In this document: positions 35,864-49,031 of the stretch, in pieces
Layout: each line of letters begins with the position of its first letter
Numbering within the stretch: position 1 is the stretch's first letter
Assembly: GCA_005281725.1 (NCBI GenBank)
Contig: SSBO01000012.1
Location: forward strand, 11,189,254-11,253,253
Origin: Wuchereria bancrofti
Taxonomy: Eukaryota; Nematoda; Chromadorea; Rhabditida; Onchocercidae
Length of the DNA: 64,000 nt
Direction: 5' to 3'
The notes under the pieces: generated by a model
Databases searched by the model: none
What the model was told of the DNA's origin: nothing
The model's input: the letters and a program-made list of their open reading frames with translations, nothing else
Made by a program: the position numbers and the translations under genes

Positions 35864-38800
35864 ATGGATCGATTATTATTCCTTGCATCTTCTTTTATTT
35901 GCACCAAACAAGCTATAACACAGTTCGGTTCAGCTGACGGTACATCCTACCTTTTTTTGGTTTATTCTAATAAGTGATATTTATGTCACTGATAGAGCAT
36001 CTTTGAGTTTGAATTTAGTTCAAAAAACTGGTCTTTATGTACACGTAACTTTTAAGTAATTTCAATTGCAGTGACAACTGAAAAGTATACATGAGTTAGA
36101 GCTTTGAATTTAAAATCTCTGAATTTATTTGATCAATTTTTGATGTGTACAGGATTGTTTACATTATAGACAAAAACAGGTCAACAAGACTTGCGCTTTT
36201 TCATTTGATACATACTTAATAAAGAAGGAGGAATTTGATGATTGCACGAAAGTGCAGTTCAGAGTAAAAATCAGATGTGATCTGCTTTTGGGAAATGAAT
36301 TATGATGGAAATTGCATCATTTTTAAAGAAGCTAAAAGTTTCAAGAGAAGTTACTGGGAGTGGAAGATCAAGAAGATAAAAAAAAAAGTTTATTATTCAA
36401 AAATTTATAACTTCAAGTGAGGTAAATTGTGAAGCTGACATGAAGCTGGTTTTTATTAGTACAGAAGTAAATATTTGGCACTTGATTGCAATTTCTGGTT
36501 TGGTTTGGATTATGAACCAAATTGAATGAATTTTTATTGATGGCGTTAAAGAAGACTTATTTCATATTGTGCATTCATTACATACATTATCGAACGAAGT
36601 CACCTGATGGAGGGTGAAATAATCGGAAAATTGCAAACGAGTGCTTTTCAGGATTGTCTTCAACAGTGCTCCAAAGTATGTTATTCGATCTGCTCTTTTT
36701 GAAAATAAAAGTTTTACTTCCATTGCTCAAAGATCATTCTCAAATTCAACGATATTCTATGACTTTAACATTTGTTGTAAGATTTTAGCAGAAGAAATGT
36801 ACTGCAGTGAATTTCCTGCTAGGTGTCCAAGAGGATCCGGTATGCTTGTTTATCGATCGAACCAAAGAAGGAAATGAATCGGAAATGCCAATACCGGAAA
36901 GTGTAATTTATAGTGCAGTATCTTTCTGCTTTAATCAAAGTAAATTCTTGCATTTTACATTTTAAACTGATAAAAAATGAAATGATGAATTTAATCTTTA
37001 TGTAATCTAATCTTTAATTAAGAGTTGTCGTCACAGTGTACCGATAGCACCACATGGTCATTCGAAAGATTTCCAAACAAGGATCTCATTGACGACAGGT
37101 TTGCAGAGAACGCTGAAGGAACAATTTCGCTTGAGAAATGCTTGACCTCTTGTTTGAATGGGTTAGTCTTCTTCTAAATTTAAAATACTCGTTTAATGTC
37201 AATTCCCTTATAATTGTTCAAGAAGTGTTTTGGAATGAATAACGTTCCTTCATTAATAGAAAATAACTCCCATCGAAACTTTTTTTCGTTAAATATGAAG
37301 TGGACAGTTGTTCGTTATGGTGTGGAATAAAAGTGTGAGGCATTGACGAGCATATAGAAATTTCCGTTGAGCCGAGATTTTCCTGCAAAATAGAATTAAG
37401 TGACTCAAAACAGCGACAACCTGACTAAGGTCTAATATCCTGATTCTATTATCATTCAGAATGCTGCCGGATATGTCATGCAGTTCTGAGCAGTGATGTA
37501 GTTGTCCGAAGTTTTTTGACTGCAAAAACGACTTCTTACAAAAAGGCTACTGGCTATTTTAATCACTTCAACTTATACTAAATTTCAGGAAGCAATGCAG
37601 GGCGGTCTTGTATAATGAAAAAGCGGCACATTGCCGTTATTTGAATGTTTCAATTCAAAATGTCCATAATGCAAAAAAATTCTTCAAACGTAGTGTGGAC
37701 GTAGATTTATATGAAAACAATTGTTTTCCGGAAAGTCCGAATTTGTTGTTTTAACAGCTACATATTGTATTATAGCACGAAAATAGTTACATATTATGCC
37801 GATGGCGAAACGAATTTCTGCTTTAACATTACCGCAAATTTGATCTCTTCTAACAATTCTATCACAAATTTACCTTTGTCTTCATTACTTTAGTTTATGC
37901 TTAACTTCTAATAGTCCAATATATTTTCTGTTTCAGATCTTATTATGAATATTGCACAGTGTCAGTTCATCCGAATGCAATCATCCGGTTTCACAGAAAT
38001 TTTTGATGAGCGTATTGCGAATGTGAGTAGCGCCACTGAATGCGAGCAATTATGTCTTACGTGGGACAGTGGTAATTGTCGCTATTTTACATATCACAGA
38101 GGAACACACATGTGTTATCTGAGTCATACTTCGCCTCGAACATTGAACAAGAATCCTCTACAGAATTATGATTTAAATTTGTCATCTGGTGATCTGGAAG
38201 ACTGCGTACAGTGTCAGTTTCGATTTTGTTATAAATATGGAAATTTTGAAGTAGTTAAAACAACTGAGTAAATGATGCTAATCACAAAGAAGATCTGATC
38301 AGGAAACAATTTCCAAAATTTTCATTGCAGTTAAATTAAAGTGTAAACCAGATCGGATGCATATACATGGTGCATCATTAAAGATGTTTTCTGGAACGCT
38401 TATGACAAAAAACAATAAAATAGTTTCCTGCGAAAAAAAATTCTTTCATGTATACGAATTCGATGCTGAGATGATGTATAATGAATGCGGAATGCAAAAA
38501 GCTGTTCGTATTTATTGTTGTTTAGAATTTCTTTCAAATTGCAATATTTTAATTTTGAAATTCTTCTTTCAAAGTCTTTTTCTAAGTTTTGCTACGTCTT
38601 TTCTACTCATTTTCCAATAATTTTTCTTTCAGAAAAAGAAAAAAAAGAAACGAATTAATAAAAAAATAAAAAGAATGAAAGAATAAACGGTATTACTATG
38701 ATTCCTTGATTCCTTTCAGCTTTCTCCTTATTTAACTTTTTCAAATCTGGTAATGTTGAAGGAAGGTAGCACTGAACTCATTACTGTCATGGACAAATTG

Positions 38801-41558
38801 TTAAAGGTCAGCTAAACAATATTAACTTTGCAATAATAAAGTTGTGCAATTAACAGCAACTATCCAACATTTTCCACTTTTCCGTCAGTCCATGTGAAAA
38901 TTTTTCTTACAGTTATAAATTTTCATCAATTCCGGATAAAGGTTTTTACAACATCAGTAATTTCATCTTAGATTTTAAAAGCATACAAAAATATTTGGAG
39001 TACCTTTGTTTGTAATATTTTTTTTTTCAGTAATATATTTTTGATAATATGGGCTTCATTTTCAGGTCGTTTGCCGCATACATAATGATTTGGAGATTCC
39101 ACCGGTTGATCAACATTTGTCATTTCATTTTCGAATTGAAGATGGGAATATTACAAAACAGATGTTGTAAATTCGCTTCATTATTTATTACTTACTAATT
39201 TATTTGGTCCTGAATTTAACATTCACCCAAGTTTTATCGATTTTTAATTTGCGCCGTTCAAATATTGGTGAATTTCTCTTGGTAATTCTGTTGTTTGGAG
39301 AAAAAAAAAAACGAGAATTATGTGCCAATTTACAGAGCAAAGAATATACAAATATCACCGCAGTTACGGAGTTATGTGACTCAACCTCGGTACACAATGG
39401 AAGTGATGGATGTAAACAGAAATCCTGCAGAAGTGGTACAGATCGGTGATGAAGGCTATCTTTTACTAACATTACATGAAGTATTCATTTATTCCTGGAC
39501 TACATGGAATTAAATCTTTAAATGTTGCATACTCTTAACTTATGCGAATACTTTCACGTTTCACGTCTCAATTGAAGGCTTCATTATTTTATTACCCATC
39601 GCTTTAGAAGCCAATCAAATTTTCGATAATTGATTTATTTGCTCGTGACACGCAAAGTGGCAAAACTTTTACAATTATCGATTCCGATGGGTAAGAAAAT
39701 TTCTTAACTTTGTTGTGGAAGCAAAATTTATCTTGGAAGATTTGATAATTTAATTTATTTCGGGAGAAGTTGTTGACTGCAGGGAAATTCGTTGGATGTA
39801 GATGTAAGTATGTGGGGTAACAGAGGAAGAGAATAATCCTTTATTAACAGAAGCAACCGTACAACCGTAATCTTGATAGATCCAACAAAAACTGATGCAT
39901 TATATATGTTAAGATGGTTTATATAATCAGGCACTTTTACAAAGAATAAATCATTTAGACATGATAATGAGTTACTTGAACAATAGGTTACAATGAACAA
40001 TAGTTACAATGCAATGGATTGCATGGATATCACAAAGAACTTACAATGGGTGGCAACTATAACTGGTTACAATAGATGGATGCTCATAGCATAGGATTGT
40101 TATAAGATCAAAGGTCAGCTAAACGAGTGCGATGCATTGCAAAGGACATTATAATGGATTGATATATTAAGCAGTATTAACATTTATTTAGCTTCGCGAT
40201 ATTGAAATTCGCGACAAACTTTGCTAAAATTATATTTTTTCGGTCATGCTTGTATTATTAATTTTATTTTTCCTTGCAGTTGCGTTGTTCCCAATGGAAT
40301 GCTCAAAGACATTGATAGAATTGATAAGAATCATTTGCAATTAACCCTCGTCTTTAGTGGTTTCTCGGATGAGGTGATATTATCTGCCCAATAATTCATA
40401 TATTTAAAAGTTTTGCAAGATCGTATTAAATTTTTGAATTTTTGGCGAGTTTTGATATTCGTTTTGCACTGTTAATATTTTCTACAGTACATTTCAGGCC
40501 GATATTATCTATGAAGCTTATGCTATACCTTGCGACGAATTTTGTAGTCCAAATAGTTGCAGCAAAGTGAATTCCATAAAAAGTCAACAAATCAAGTATA
40601 ACATTTGTAAATATTGTTGTAGGAATATTTTAGATATATTAATTTTGCTCCAAATAAGTTCTAGTATTCTGAAGTCTTGATTGTAAAATTTTGATTACAG
40701 AATTAAAAATAGAATAAGGAAGAGGCGGTCAGTGATGACACAGTCTGAATCGCGACTCTTTGAACTTTCTGAAGATATATACGCTATAAAATCATCAAAT
40801 AAGCTCAAGCTTAAACAGAAGTCATGGAAAATAAAAATAGGTACTACAAACTTCATATTTAATCTGACATATTGCATCGTTACCCTCAAAATCATTCGCA
40901 CTCAGTTTCATTTTTGTTAGTTTTTAAAAATTTGTTCGATTATTTGAGCAAATTTTCTAGAAAGTAATGATATACGACCAAAGCCAGTCGTAACGCTTTA
41001 CGAACAATCGTTAACAGACGTCAGTGATAGCGTAAGTTTAAATATGACAAATTATTGCTAGTATTAGAAGTAGCAGAATATTGAGCTTAAATTTTCATTT
41101 TATTTTTAAAATTATCAGCTTACCTTTTTTCCTCACTGTAGGCAGAAGGAAAGCGCACCACAATAAATCAACTGGTATGTATCACCGAAGATGTAAAGTG
41201 TTTAATAGTTTTGGCACTATTTCTGCAGGCCTTAGTGTTGGTTGTTATCATTGCTGTCATATACACTATCATTCAGGTACTATTTTCTTGATTGGAGTAG
41301 GTCCAATTTCTTTCTTGATTTTTTTCTTTTTTATTTGAAAAATCCTTCTTTAACACTTAGGAATGAAAAAAAGTGTTTCACTAGATTGATGAATATAATA
41401 AGCGAATACGTTAAATTAAGTGGATGAACATATTAACTTCTGTTTAAATTAATTTCCTACAGCACTGGATGCGACAGCAAAGGAACCCAGAAATCGTCGG
41501 ACTAAGTCGAAATATCGACAATAAACAAGAGATGATCAGAAGACTGTCGAGAAATTGA
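35864..41558 (+). CDS. PAN/Apple and ZP domain transmembrane protein (NOAH/LET-653/NompA type)
   Basis: ZP proteins polymerise into apical extracellular matrix; PAN-ZP proteins in worms and flies (NOAH-1/2, LET-653, NompA) shape cuticle or sensory-organ matrix. Exons: 35864-35939, 36072-36084, 36170-36263, 36652-36675, 36789-36939, 37023-37161, 37589-37734, 37937-38212, 38331-38503, 38762-38806, 39066-39166, 39301-39480, 39608-39690, 40280-40373, 40498-40595, 40701-40840, 40961-41031, 41142-41276 and 41463-41558, giving about 711 aa. Signal peptide MDRLLFLASSFICT; three PAN modules at about 36-120, 124-216 and 221-305 (WSFERFPNKDLIDDRFAEN; MCYLSHTS); ZP domain about 309-550 with cysteines in KCKPDRM, VSCEKK, NECGMQ, VVCRIHND; RIRKRRS (569-575), a furin-type site just after the ZP; TM helix 655-679; 30-residue basic tail. 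Exon 2 is only 13 nt. Exons 11 and 12 are one base out of phase at an 11-A run, so this junction is uncertain. Intron 13 contains a solo LTR. Confidence 0.82.
39706..39710. repeat. Target-site duplication, left copy (AACTT)
   Basis: AACTT directly abuts the left end of the solo LTR and recurs exactly at 40217-40221, directly abutting its right end. Confidence 0.85.
39711..40216 (-). mobile_element. Solo LTR of a retrotransposon inside intron 13 of the PAN-ZP gene
   Basis: A 506-bp element flanked on both sides by AACTT (39706-39710 and 40217-40221), a 5-bp target-site duplication. On the minus strand it runs from TGTCGCGAA to CCACAACA, so it has TG...CA LTR ends. It is almost identical, in reverse orientation, to 49032-49537. 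A TATATAAA and a later AATAAA inside the element fit an LTR promoter and polyadenylation site. No internal coding region flanks it, so it is a solo LTR. TGT...ACA ends and 5-bp duplication fit BEL/Pao or Gypsy-type elements; the family is inference. Confidence 0.85.
40217..40221. repeat. Target-site duplication, right copy (AACTT)
   Basis: Exact copy of 39706-39710 on the other side of the solo LTR, as left by integrase-mediated insertion. Confidence 0.85.
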
Positions 41559-43985
41559 AATCTTATGGCAACTGTTGTCTGTTGCATTCTAAGATGAGCT
41601 GAACAGTTATGCTGAATTGAGTAAGAAGCGAAGTTTTACAGAAATAGAGTTCAAAGAATCATTGAATAATTCTCCTTTCAACTATTGTTGTGCTATTTGC
41701 TTCTGCAGAATGCCGTTTAAAGCTGTTGTGAGACATGCGAATTCGCAGAAGTATTGTCAGAAACTCGATTTTTTGTTATTAATCAGTAATAAAATGATAC
41801 TTTATCGTATCGAAGTAATAGAGGGTAAGGCTTATCGGTAGTGTAATATGAACGGAAGTTAAAAGAGGAAACTGTACAGCATAACATATTCGTCGTGCAG
41901 CGTGAAAGAGCGCTCACAGGTAATGCTTTACAAGTAAATGGAGTCGGTACGCTTAGCTTTACCCAATTGCTGTTTGCTTGTTTTTAATTAGTGTCGGACC
42001 AATGATTTATCCATTCACTCCATGTCATCTTAAATTTGATGCACACAACTTGGACTTTTTGGCTTAACAATAATGAATAAATATTAAATGTTTTTTCCAA
42101 TTTCAATATATATAATCAGAAATCTGGACCTTACCGTGATATCACTGTGGTAATAGAACCATCCTCAATCACTTACGTGGATTTCTATGGCATAGCATCA
42201 CGCAGTGTCATAAACAATTCTGGCATGACAGCAACACTGAGTTTTGTTAAATTAGTATTAAAAATAATAAATTTAACTCGTCATCTCATAGTTATCAGTT
42301 TATCTGTCATAAAACTGGGACTGGATAACCTATTGCCAAGTCTTCACAGTACTTCATCGCAATTAGTGTGGAAGGATAAGGAAGTATGAGAATGTCGCAG
42401 CTTTCAAAGCTTTAGGAGTATTTCCAGGTGTTCAATGCCTGAGGTACATGACGAAAGCAGTAGAAGCCTTATTAATAAGCCGATTGCATGAATTCATTGA
42501 AAAACTGATAAGGTGAACTACTTCTAGGGTTTTGTGCGTTGTATGCGGGAAACGAAACGTAGAGGTATACCTTATGATAGTCAACTCAGAAACCATCAAC
42601 TGTCATTTTTCTTCTACTCACCTGGGGCTTATCACAATATCATTCTGTATGCAAACTTTCCCAATAAACAAGATACAAATTATAAAATAATATCTGACAG
42701 CGAGAACTGTTAGTGCAAACAGTGATGCGATGTAATATCAAAAAACTGCCCTACTTTTAACATTTAGATTTAGAGAAAAATTAAATTAATTTTTTAAAAA
42801 ACCAACCTAGCGAATAATCCTTGTCAGAAAAAATGTTCCTTTATTTTCAATTAAATGTGCGCCATATAATCTTCCGTTCTCTATTACCACCATATACTTA
42901 GCATATCTTCTGCATTGTTTCTGGCATACCAATGATTAATGATCATAAATTTCGTTCACAAATGAATGCATTGGAATCAACGTCAACGATCAAAACGAAA
43001 AAAATTTGAACATTTGTTTAAGTTTATTATCTCTTTTGTCATATGAACTTTTCAAGTGAAGATGAGATCACAAAACCATTAATATTTACACTACGCACTG
43101 TTTTGGCTGATTCCTTGTCAAAGATAAGATTAGCGCTTTTGATCTCTCTTCAATCTAATGAAAACTATACACCCAATTGTTTCCTTTGATTAGCCAATTG
43201 TTGAATTTTAATTTCATAGGTTCGAAATGAATGGGAAAGACCAGTTTATTGTGATATTTCAATATAATTATCCAATGAACTATTGTTTCCAGTCGTACAA
43301 TAAAAAAATAAAAGGAATGTTTATCATATCTGAATGAAACCAAAACTACTTAACGAATACTTCCTAAATGGTTTTTTAATCTAGTAATGAGGCCTGAATT
43401 TTTCTGGAAATTTCATTTCATCCAGATAATATCGATCTTTCTGTCTTTCTTCCCTCCGGCAAATGTGTTCATTCTTTAATAGTGAAGCAAGAAAAAGACA
43501 ACACTTCTCGGTCCTTGAGGAAGTAGTAAGAAAGTCATTTGATGGCACTCATTTGCTGTATTATCAACAATGCATTTTGATGATTTCTTATGTCATACAA
43601 TTTTTGCATTTTTGTTTTGATCAATTAAGAGGTCACTTTATATTGTGAGCAGTTTGATCTCGAATGCTATAGAAATTAAGAAATGGTAATTTCCAGATTT
43701 TTGTGACATTTCGGCATTATTTACACACTTCTCAATTTGTAATCTCGTAATGGACTCGTACTCCCCCACTCATTATAACTGAATTTGAACATTTCCATCT
43801 TTCTACTGACTGTAAAAGTGTTATTCATATTATGAAACAAATTTTTTATTGCAACAAAAAATACGAAAAGATAAACGTCTCTACATTTTATACGATAGCA
43901 TAGGACAAATTTACTTTCAGTGAGATTTCACTGCGATTTAATGTATTTATTGATAGCGCACGATTAGCACTTGCAATTACTTCAC
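41559..43985. other. Convergent spacer after the PAN-ZP gene
   Basis: Contains the PAN-ZP 3' untranslated region. Short open frames at 41617-41841 and 42147-42389 have no recognisable domain and no paired splice sites. No gene is supported. Confidence 0.5.
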
Positions 43986-46063
43986 CTTCTTCCGTAAGTC
44001 TCAATGTTGTGTGTTCCAATTTCGGTGTCATTATTTCATTACCTGGAACAAATATACATTTAAATATTTTTTTTTTTTTTTTTTTGAGGGAACAATGCTG
44101 GTTTCAGTACGGTTTCAGTACATTCTGGTTAAGTAACCAGTACTCTACTAATTATCGCATTTTCCATTACGATTCCGAGTGCCCTGAAAACTACAATCAC
44201 TGGATTGTTATGGAATAATCAATATCACTGATGAGAGAAAAATTGTTGTGACCTTGACAGATCCAGAATTGTAAATCACCCATGGCGAAGTATTCATACA
44301 GCAAAACCTGACCAGAAACAACTTTGAATACTTTCCGATATGCACTGCCACCCTTTGAGGTCAAAACTTCAGATATGGCGTGCACTGAATTTCTTCCTCA
44401 TATTTGTCCGCTTTCCTGAATGATCAATTTCAACAAATGCTTCCGTTACGTAATATAGAAAGAAGAAATTTTGTCAACTTGATGGTCGAAAGTACATTTA
44501 TCATAATCTAACCTGATAGTCGAGCGGTGTAATTGGCTCAGCGGGCATGCACGTATTATCAAATGCCTTCGGCATGAAAAGTTTTCCGCCGTAAGCTACT
44601 GGGATAGAGTCAATTGATAAAAATGGTAATAAGTCGTTCGGCAAGTTTTCCACAATGATGAAACGATTTAGTTTTGAAGGAAGTAGCGCTGCTATTGCCT
44701 ATGAGGTGTAAAACATTACAATTAGATGATTGGAATGATTGTAAAGTTTGATAGATTATAAAATTTTCAAATTGACACTTCTGCTAACTGACACTTTTTA
44801 AAAATCTTTTATTCAACCTTTCTCATAGGGAGCAAAAGTGCTGGCGGATTAATGATAATGATACGTTTTAGCAATTCACGGTAGTAATCTAACCACAAAT
44901 GAATTCGATACTAAAAATAATGGCAGGTGATTGTGGGAATTATAATATCATCCTTAAATTGGTCAAAGCGGAAAAACAAAAAATTGAAATTTAGTAGTAA
45001 CAAAACCTGACTTTTGGAAATTAAATTTTAGATGGTATTCTAAACAGTTCAATCTGATTCAACTAGATTTCATGTAAACGCAATATAGATGTTGTTCACC
45101 TTAAACTAGTTTTATACACTTGGAAAATAAATGGAATAAAAGAAACCAGCATAAGTTTATTGATCGCCCCAAAAGGATTCATGTAGGATAGAAATGAGCA
45201 TCCTTTTTGGTCAAATGTACAAACAGCATACGATCGACGGCCAGTTTTCTTTTCATTTTCCAATACCAAATTTTGAAAGTGTTCACAAAAACCAAAAAAT
45301 ACATTCAAATAATCAGATACACGAACAGCTTTCAAAAACTGTAAGTAATCATCATGCGGAACTTTTCCACACTTTTTATGACAATGAAATCTCTTCGCAG
45401 CAGTCAAATTGGTTAAAAGACAATTCTAAGCGGAATTTAACCATAACCTTAGTTTTAACATTCATCAATAGCTTTCAAATTGTATTTCCAGCCAGAAAAA
45501 TTAAATCTTTTCAGGATTTTCAATAGGCATTTCCACGAATGCTAAGCCATTATCTGCATCCTTAATCAAATGTCTTGTTATTTTAGTTTGCGTTAGAGAG
45601 CGGCCGTATTTGCGAATCAACGGGTGATGGTAAAAGTCTTCACTGTTTTCAGAATTACTGTATTTGAACTAAAATTCAAATTGAAGTTTTCGAAAAAGTG
45701 AAGGAGATAGGAATTGACAAAGTGCATTTTTGAATCAATTATGAGAATTTATACTTAAATTTTATTGAATTAAACTTTTAGAAACCCACTCGAGCATTCT
45801 GCGAGTTTTCAAATACTCCTCAAATTTGGATACACATGTTTCCAGATTCTAAAAAAACCACTGACTGTTATCATATTTAATTATAACGGAACTTTTGCAA
45901 ATAAATATAATTGGATGATTACCTGCTCATCAATCCATCGTTGCCGTTGGAAGTCCGTGTATAGATCTTTTGGAAGTTTTTCACTGAGACGTATACGCAG
46001 CTTCTGCACGAGTTCATTCATACCGGCGAATGCAGTTAATTGAGACTGTGAATCCAAATACTC
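43986..46063 (-). pseudogene. Broken CRAL-TRIO/GOLD (Sec14-like) lipid-transfer protein gene
   Basis: Minus-strand exons: 46063-45923, 45848-45786, 45668-45507, 45338-45147, 44910-44818, 44698-44513, about 44415-44253 and 44042-43986. The first two encode the CRAL-TRIO N-terminal helices (MNELVQKLRIRLSEKL, SKFEEYLKTRRMLEW). The lipid-binding domain follows (VRVSDYLNVFFGFCEHFQ, AVCTFDQKGCSFLSYMNP, WLDYYRELLKRIIIINPP, SIDSIPVAYGGKL). A GOLD domain begins VFKVVSGQVLLYEYF. Family members carry lipids such as phosphoinositides or tocopherol. Damage: after PEK, where the next exon requires a donor, the sequence is ATTTAA and not GT, and reading on hits TAA. The GOLD exon is out of phase with the previous exon and changes frame internally between KYEEEIQ and AISEVLTSK. 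The next exon-like piece soon stops. No start exon was found. Sequencing errors could explain one of these, less easily all. Confidence 0.68.
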
Positions 46064-49031
46064 CTGAAAGACTTTTGAAAATTCCGAGTTTTGAGGAATG
46101 ATGCGATATAATTGCTTGTCGATGATTCATACTAACAAAAATCATTGGTGTGTACGTTTTGAAGACAGTCAATTTCTTTAGACTGTATCGAATAACGACG
46201 AATTCATCGTCAAAACAACTTAAAATTCTTTTTTAGGTCAAAGAAAAAGATATCGTGCTAAGGATAAACTGAAAAATGATATTAAAGTTAAGTAATTGAT
46301 CATATCAAGGGACCAGTTCATCTGTTATATTTTGCAGAAAGGAAAAGTCATAATTTCAACACCTTTTGAAATGAATTGGATTAATTATCTAAAAAGGTAG
46401 CCAAAGAATTCCGGGCTAGAGTGATGGTATATCAATTAGATAAGATGATAGTGTGATGGTTGTACAGTGGCAAGGAAGAGGAGAAAGTTCATAATTAAGA
46501 TATGATCTCAGTAGGTTAGCTGAAAGGAAAATGTTTAGCGAATGATCCTCTTCCAGCAGGTTATCGTATCCGGTCTATTATGAAATTTGTGCAAATTCCC
46601 ATTATACACCTAACTTCTTGTGCCACTGGGATTCGTGACATATTAAATGATAATTGTCCCCACTGCACATGCTGCTAAAAGCTGTTGATTGCCTCTCATA
46701 AGCAAACTAACGACATTCACATCATTTAAGACTCAGTAAAAAGAAATTTTAAATTCCACATCAGAGAATCCTTTAAATGACAAACACTTCATTATCGATT
46801 TTAAAGGATATGGAATGATATTCTACGTAAATTCGACAACTGCCGTTAGTTAGTCAGCTTAGAGTTCGCTTTTTTTTTCAATAGGATTTCCCAAAGTTCC
46901 GAGACAAAATAAAGTTTCTAATTTTATTTCAAAACAAATATGCTAAATCTGTTGATCACCTAACATCGATTTTGAAATATGTAAGGGAAATAGAAGCAAA
47001 TTTAACAACAAATATGAACGAAAATATAAAATATCTTAAACAAATTTGAAATGTTACTGCAAAAAAACAAAAGTTACTGCATGTTTCCAATCTTTGATAA
47101 TCAATTGTGAAAAAAATAGTAATTTTTGAATAATGAAGATTATTATATTACAGATAATTACACCACCACTGAGAATCCCAGAACCGAATCATGGCACACA
47201 ACAATTGAAGACAGAAGAGAGAACAGGAGGCACCGCTCGTTTCATTTTGCATCCAGTTTGCTGCAACCTATTTTTTAGTCTTTTGTAACCTGTTTGATCT
47301 GTCCTAGACATGTTTGGTATTCGCCCAAACACAGTCTCTGCCGTCAACATTTCGTATCTATGAATTTGCAGACCATTTTGCATTATCGATAGTCATAATG
47401 TCGTTGTACTTGTTTAAGACGTTCTTCGAAAGAAATTGGCAAGAAGTACTGAAGGAAAAGTTGTTGACAAGATTTTAATTCCATTTCTCACTATTTTTTT
47501 TCCCATAAAATCTGTCATATCGATCAAAGTAAGCATTAGAAATGTAAATCTTCTCATAATCTTTGCTGTCATAATCCTTTTGCATTTTTTTTCATTTCTT
47601 GCAACACTTTGAGTTAATAAAGGTTTCCTGTCTTACCTGTAGGATTAATTTCCCGATTTTTGTAGTTCATATTTCTGAAGATTTGCATTATCGAAGGAGA
47701 AAGGATGATTCTATTATGTATATAATGTATGGATAAAAATAAGCTGGGAAGAAATAATTTATTTTTATTCTTACACTCTTTTCGACGTATTTTTTTTCCT
47801 TTAATGAAATATTTATGAAAGGTTAATTTCTATTTTCAGTTTGCTTTAAAAAATGGATTTTGTGAAGACCATCTCCTGTCAGGTTTGTCTATCGATTTTC
47901 TGCACTGCATTCGTCATCTTCCAATTCCTTTTATCACCTAAGGCTTTTCTTCAAAGGTATTTGAGGACTTTGGTGCAATACTTGCAATTAAAAGGATATG
48001 TGGTAGTTCTTTATCTGGCTGTTTTTGAGGTATACGAACAGTGTCGGTGTATACTTTTTAGTTTTTGAGAAGGTAAGTATTACATGTGTTCCACGCATTA
48101 CTTATATTCTGAAGTAACTTATTTGGCCTTTAGAAATACAGGATAATTAACAATGAAAAATATGTTTGGTAAAGTCGATATTTTAATCTTCGATGCCAAC
48201 AAGAGGTCCTAGATTAATTCGTTAAAACATCAGCTGTTATTATATATCATATATTTAGCAGATAGGATTTTGACTGAATCATTCGACTAATTTTTGATTT
48301 GTTTCCTGCAGTTCATCTTGAGTTTTCAATTTTCAACTTCAATATTTTATTATCTTGCTGGAAGCCGTTAATATTCACTTCTGTTCCACCCGTCGTCGTC
48401 CCTAATTTCCTGTAACATTTCCAGAAAACGAATCCTCAAATAATTGATAGAAATAGAAAGTCAATGGATAGCAGGAAGCCAAGGAGTAGCTAACATTCCT
48501 GTGTTAAGAAAACATTTTTGAACGGAACAGATTTATCTGCTCTGTGCGTGTCAACTAGGATCGATCTTTTCATGATTTCACTGATTTCATCCCATTGACA
48601 TTAGTTTGGTCACGATAGGTGGAATAAATATAGCATGAAGCACCTCAGATTAGCAATTAATAGAAGTATTTTCAACGACTGAAATACAGTCACTACACAG
48701 CCATCTTAAGATGGAGCCATATAAATAACCTGAATTCCTTATCATTTATCAAACCGTTTGGAATATTAAGAGGATGTCGTAATTTCATTTATGAATTGTG
48801 CTAATAGGAAATTTAAATTTAGTCTGCTTGACAAAAGACAAAAGAACAATGCATTGGAGTAATCATTGGACAGTCATAATCTACATTGATTATTTTTTGA
48901 ACTGTATCATTCCCTATCGGAATTGGCCCTTTTTTAATGAAATTGACTGTTGCTGTTGCTTACTGTATTCACTAAAGGTCTAATAGAAGTCAGATACCAT
49001 TCCTCAGCTCAGTTCATCTACACGTACACAT
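46064..49031. other. Spacer with no supported gene
   Basis: Upstream side of the CRAL-TRIO/GOLD pseudogene. A TTTTCAG at about 47834-47840 is followed by a short coding-like stretch (FALKNGFCEDHLLS, then GTTTGT) with no partner exon. Nothing else is recognised. Confidence 0.4.

Noticed and set aside
39755..40000. 81-residue open frame on minus, repeated exactly at 49248-49493 on plus
   Set aside because: It lies wholly inside the LTR, has no domain and is shared only because the LTRs are near-identical.
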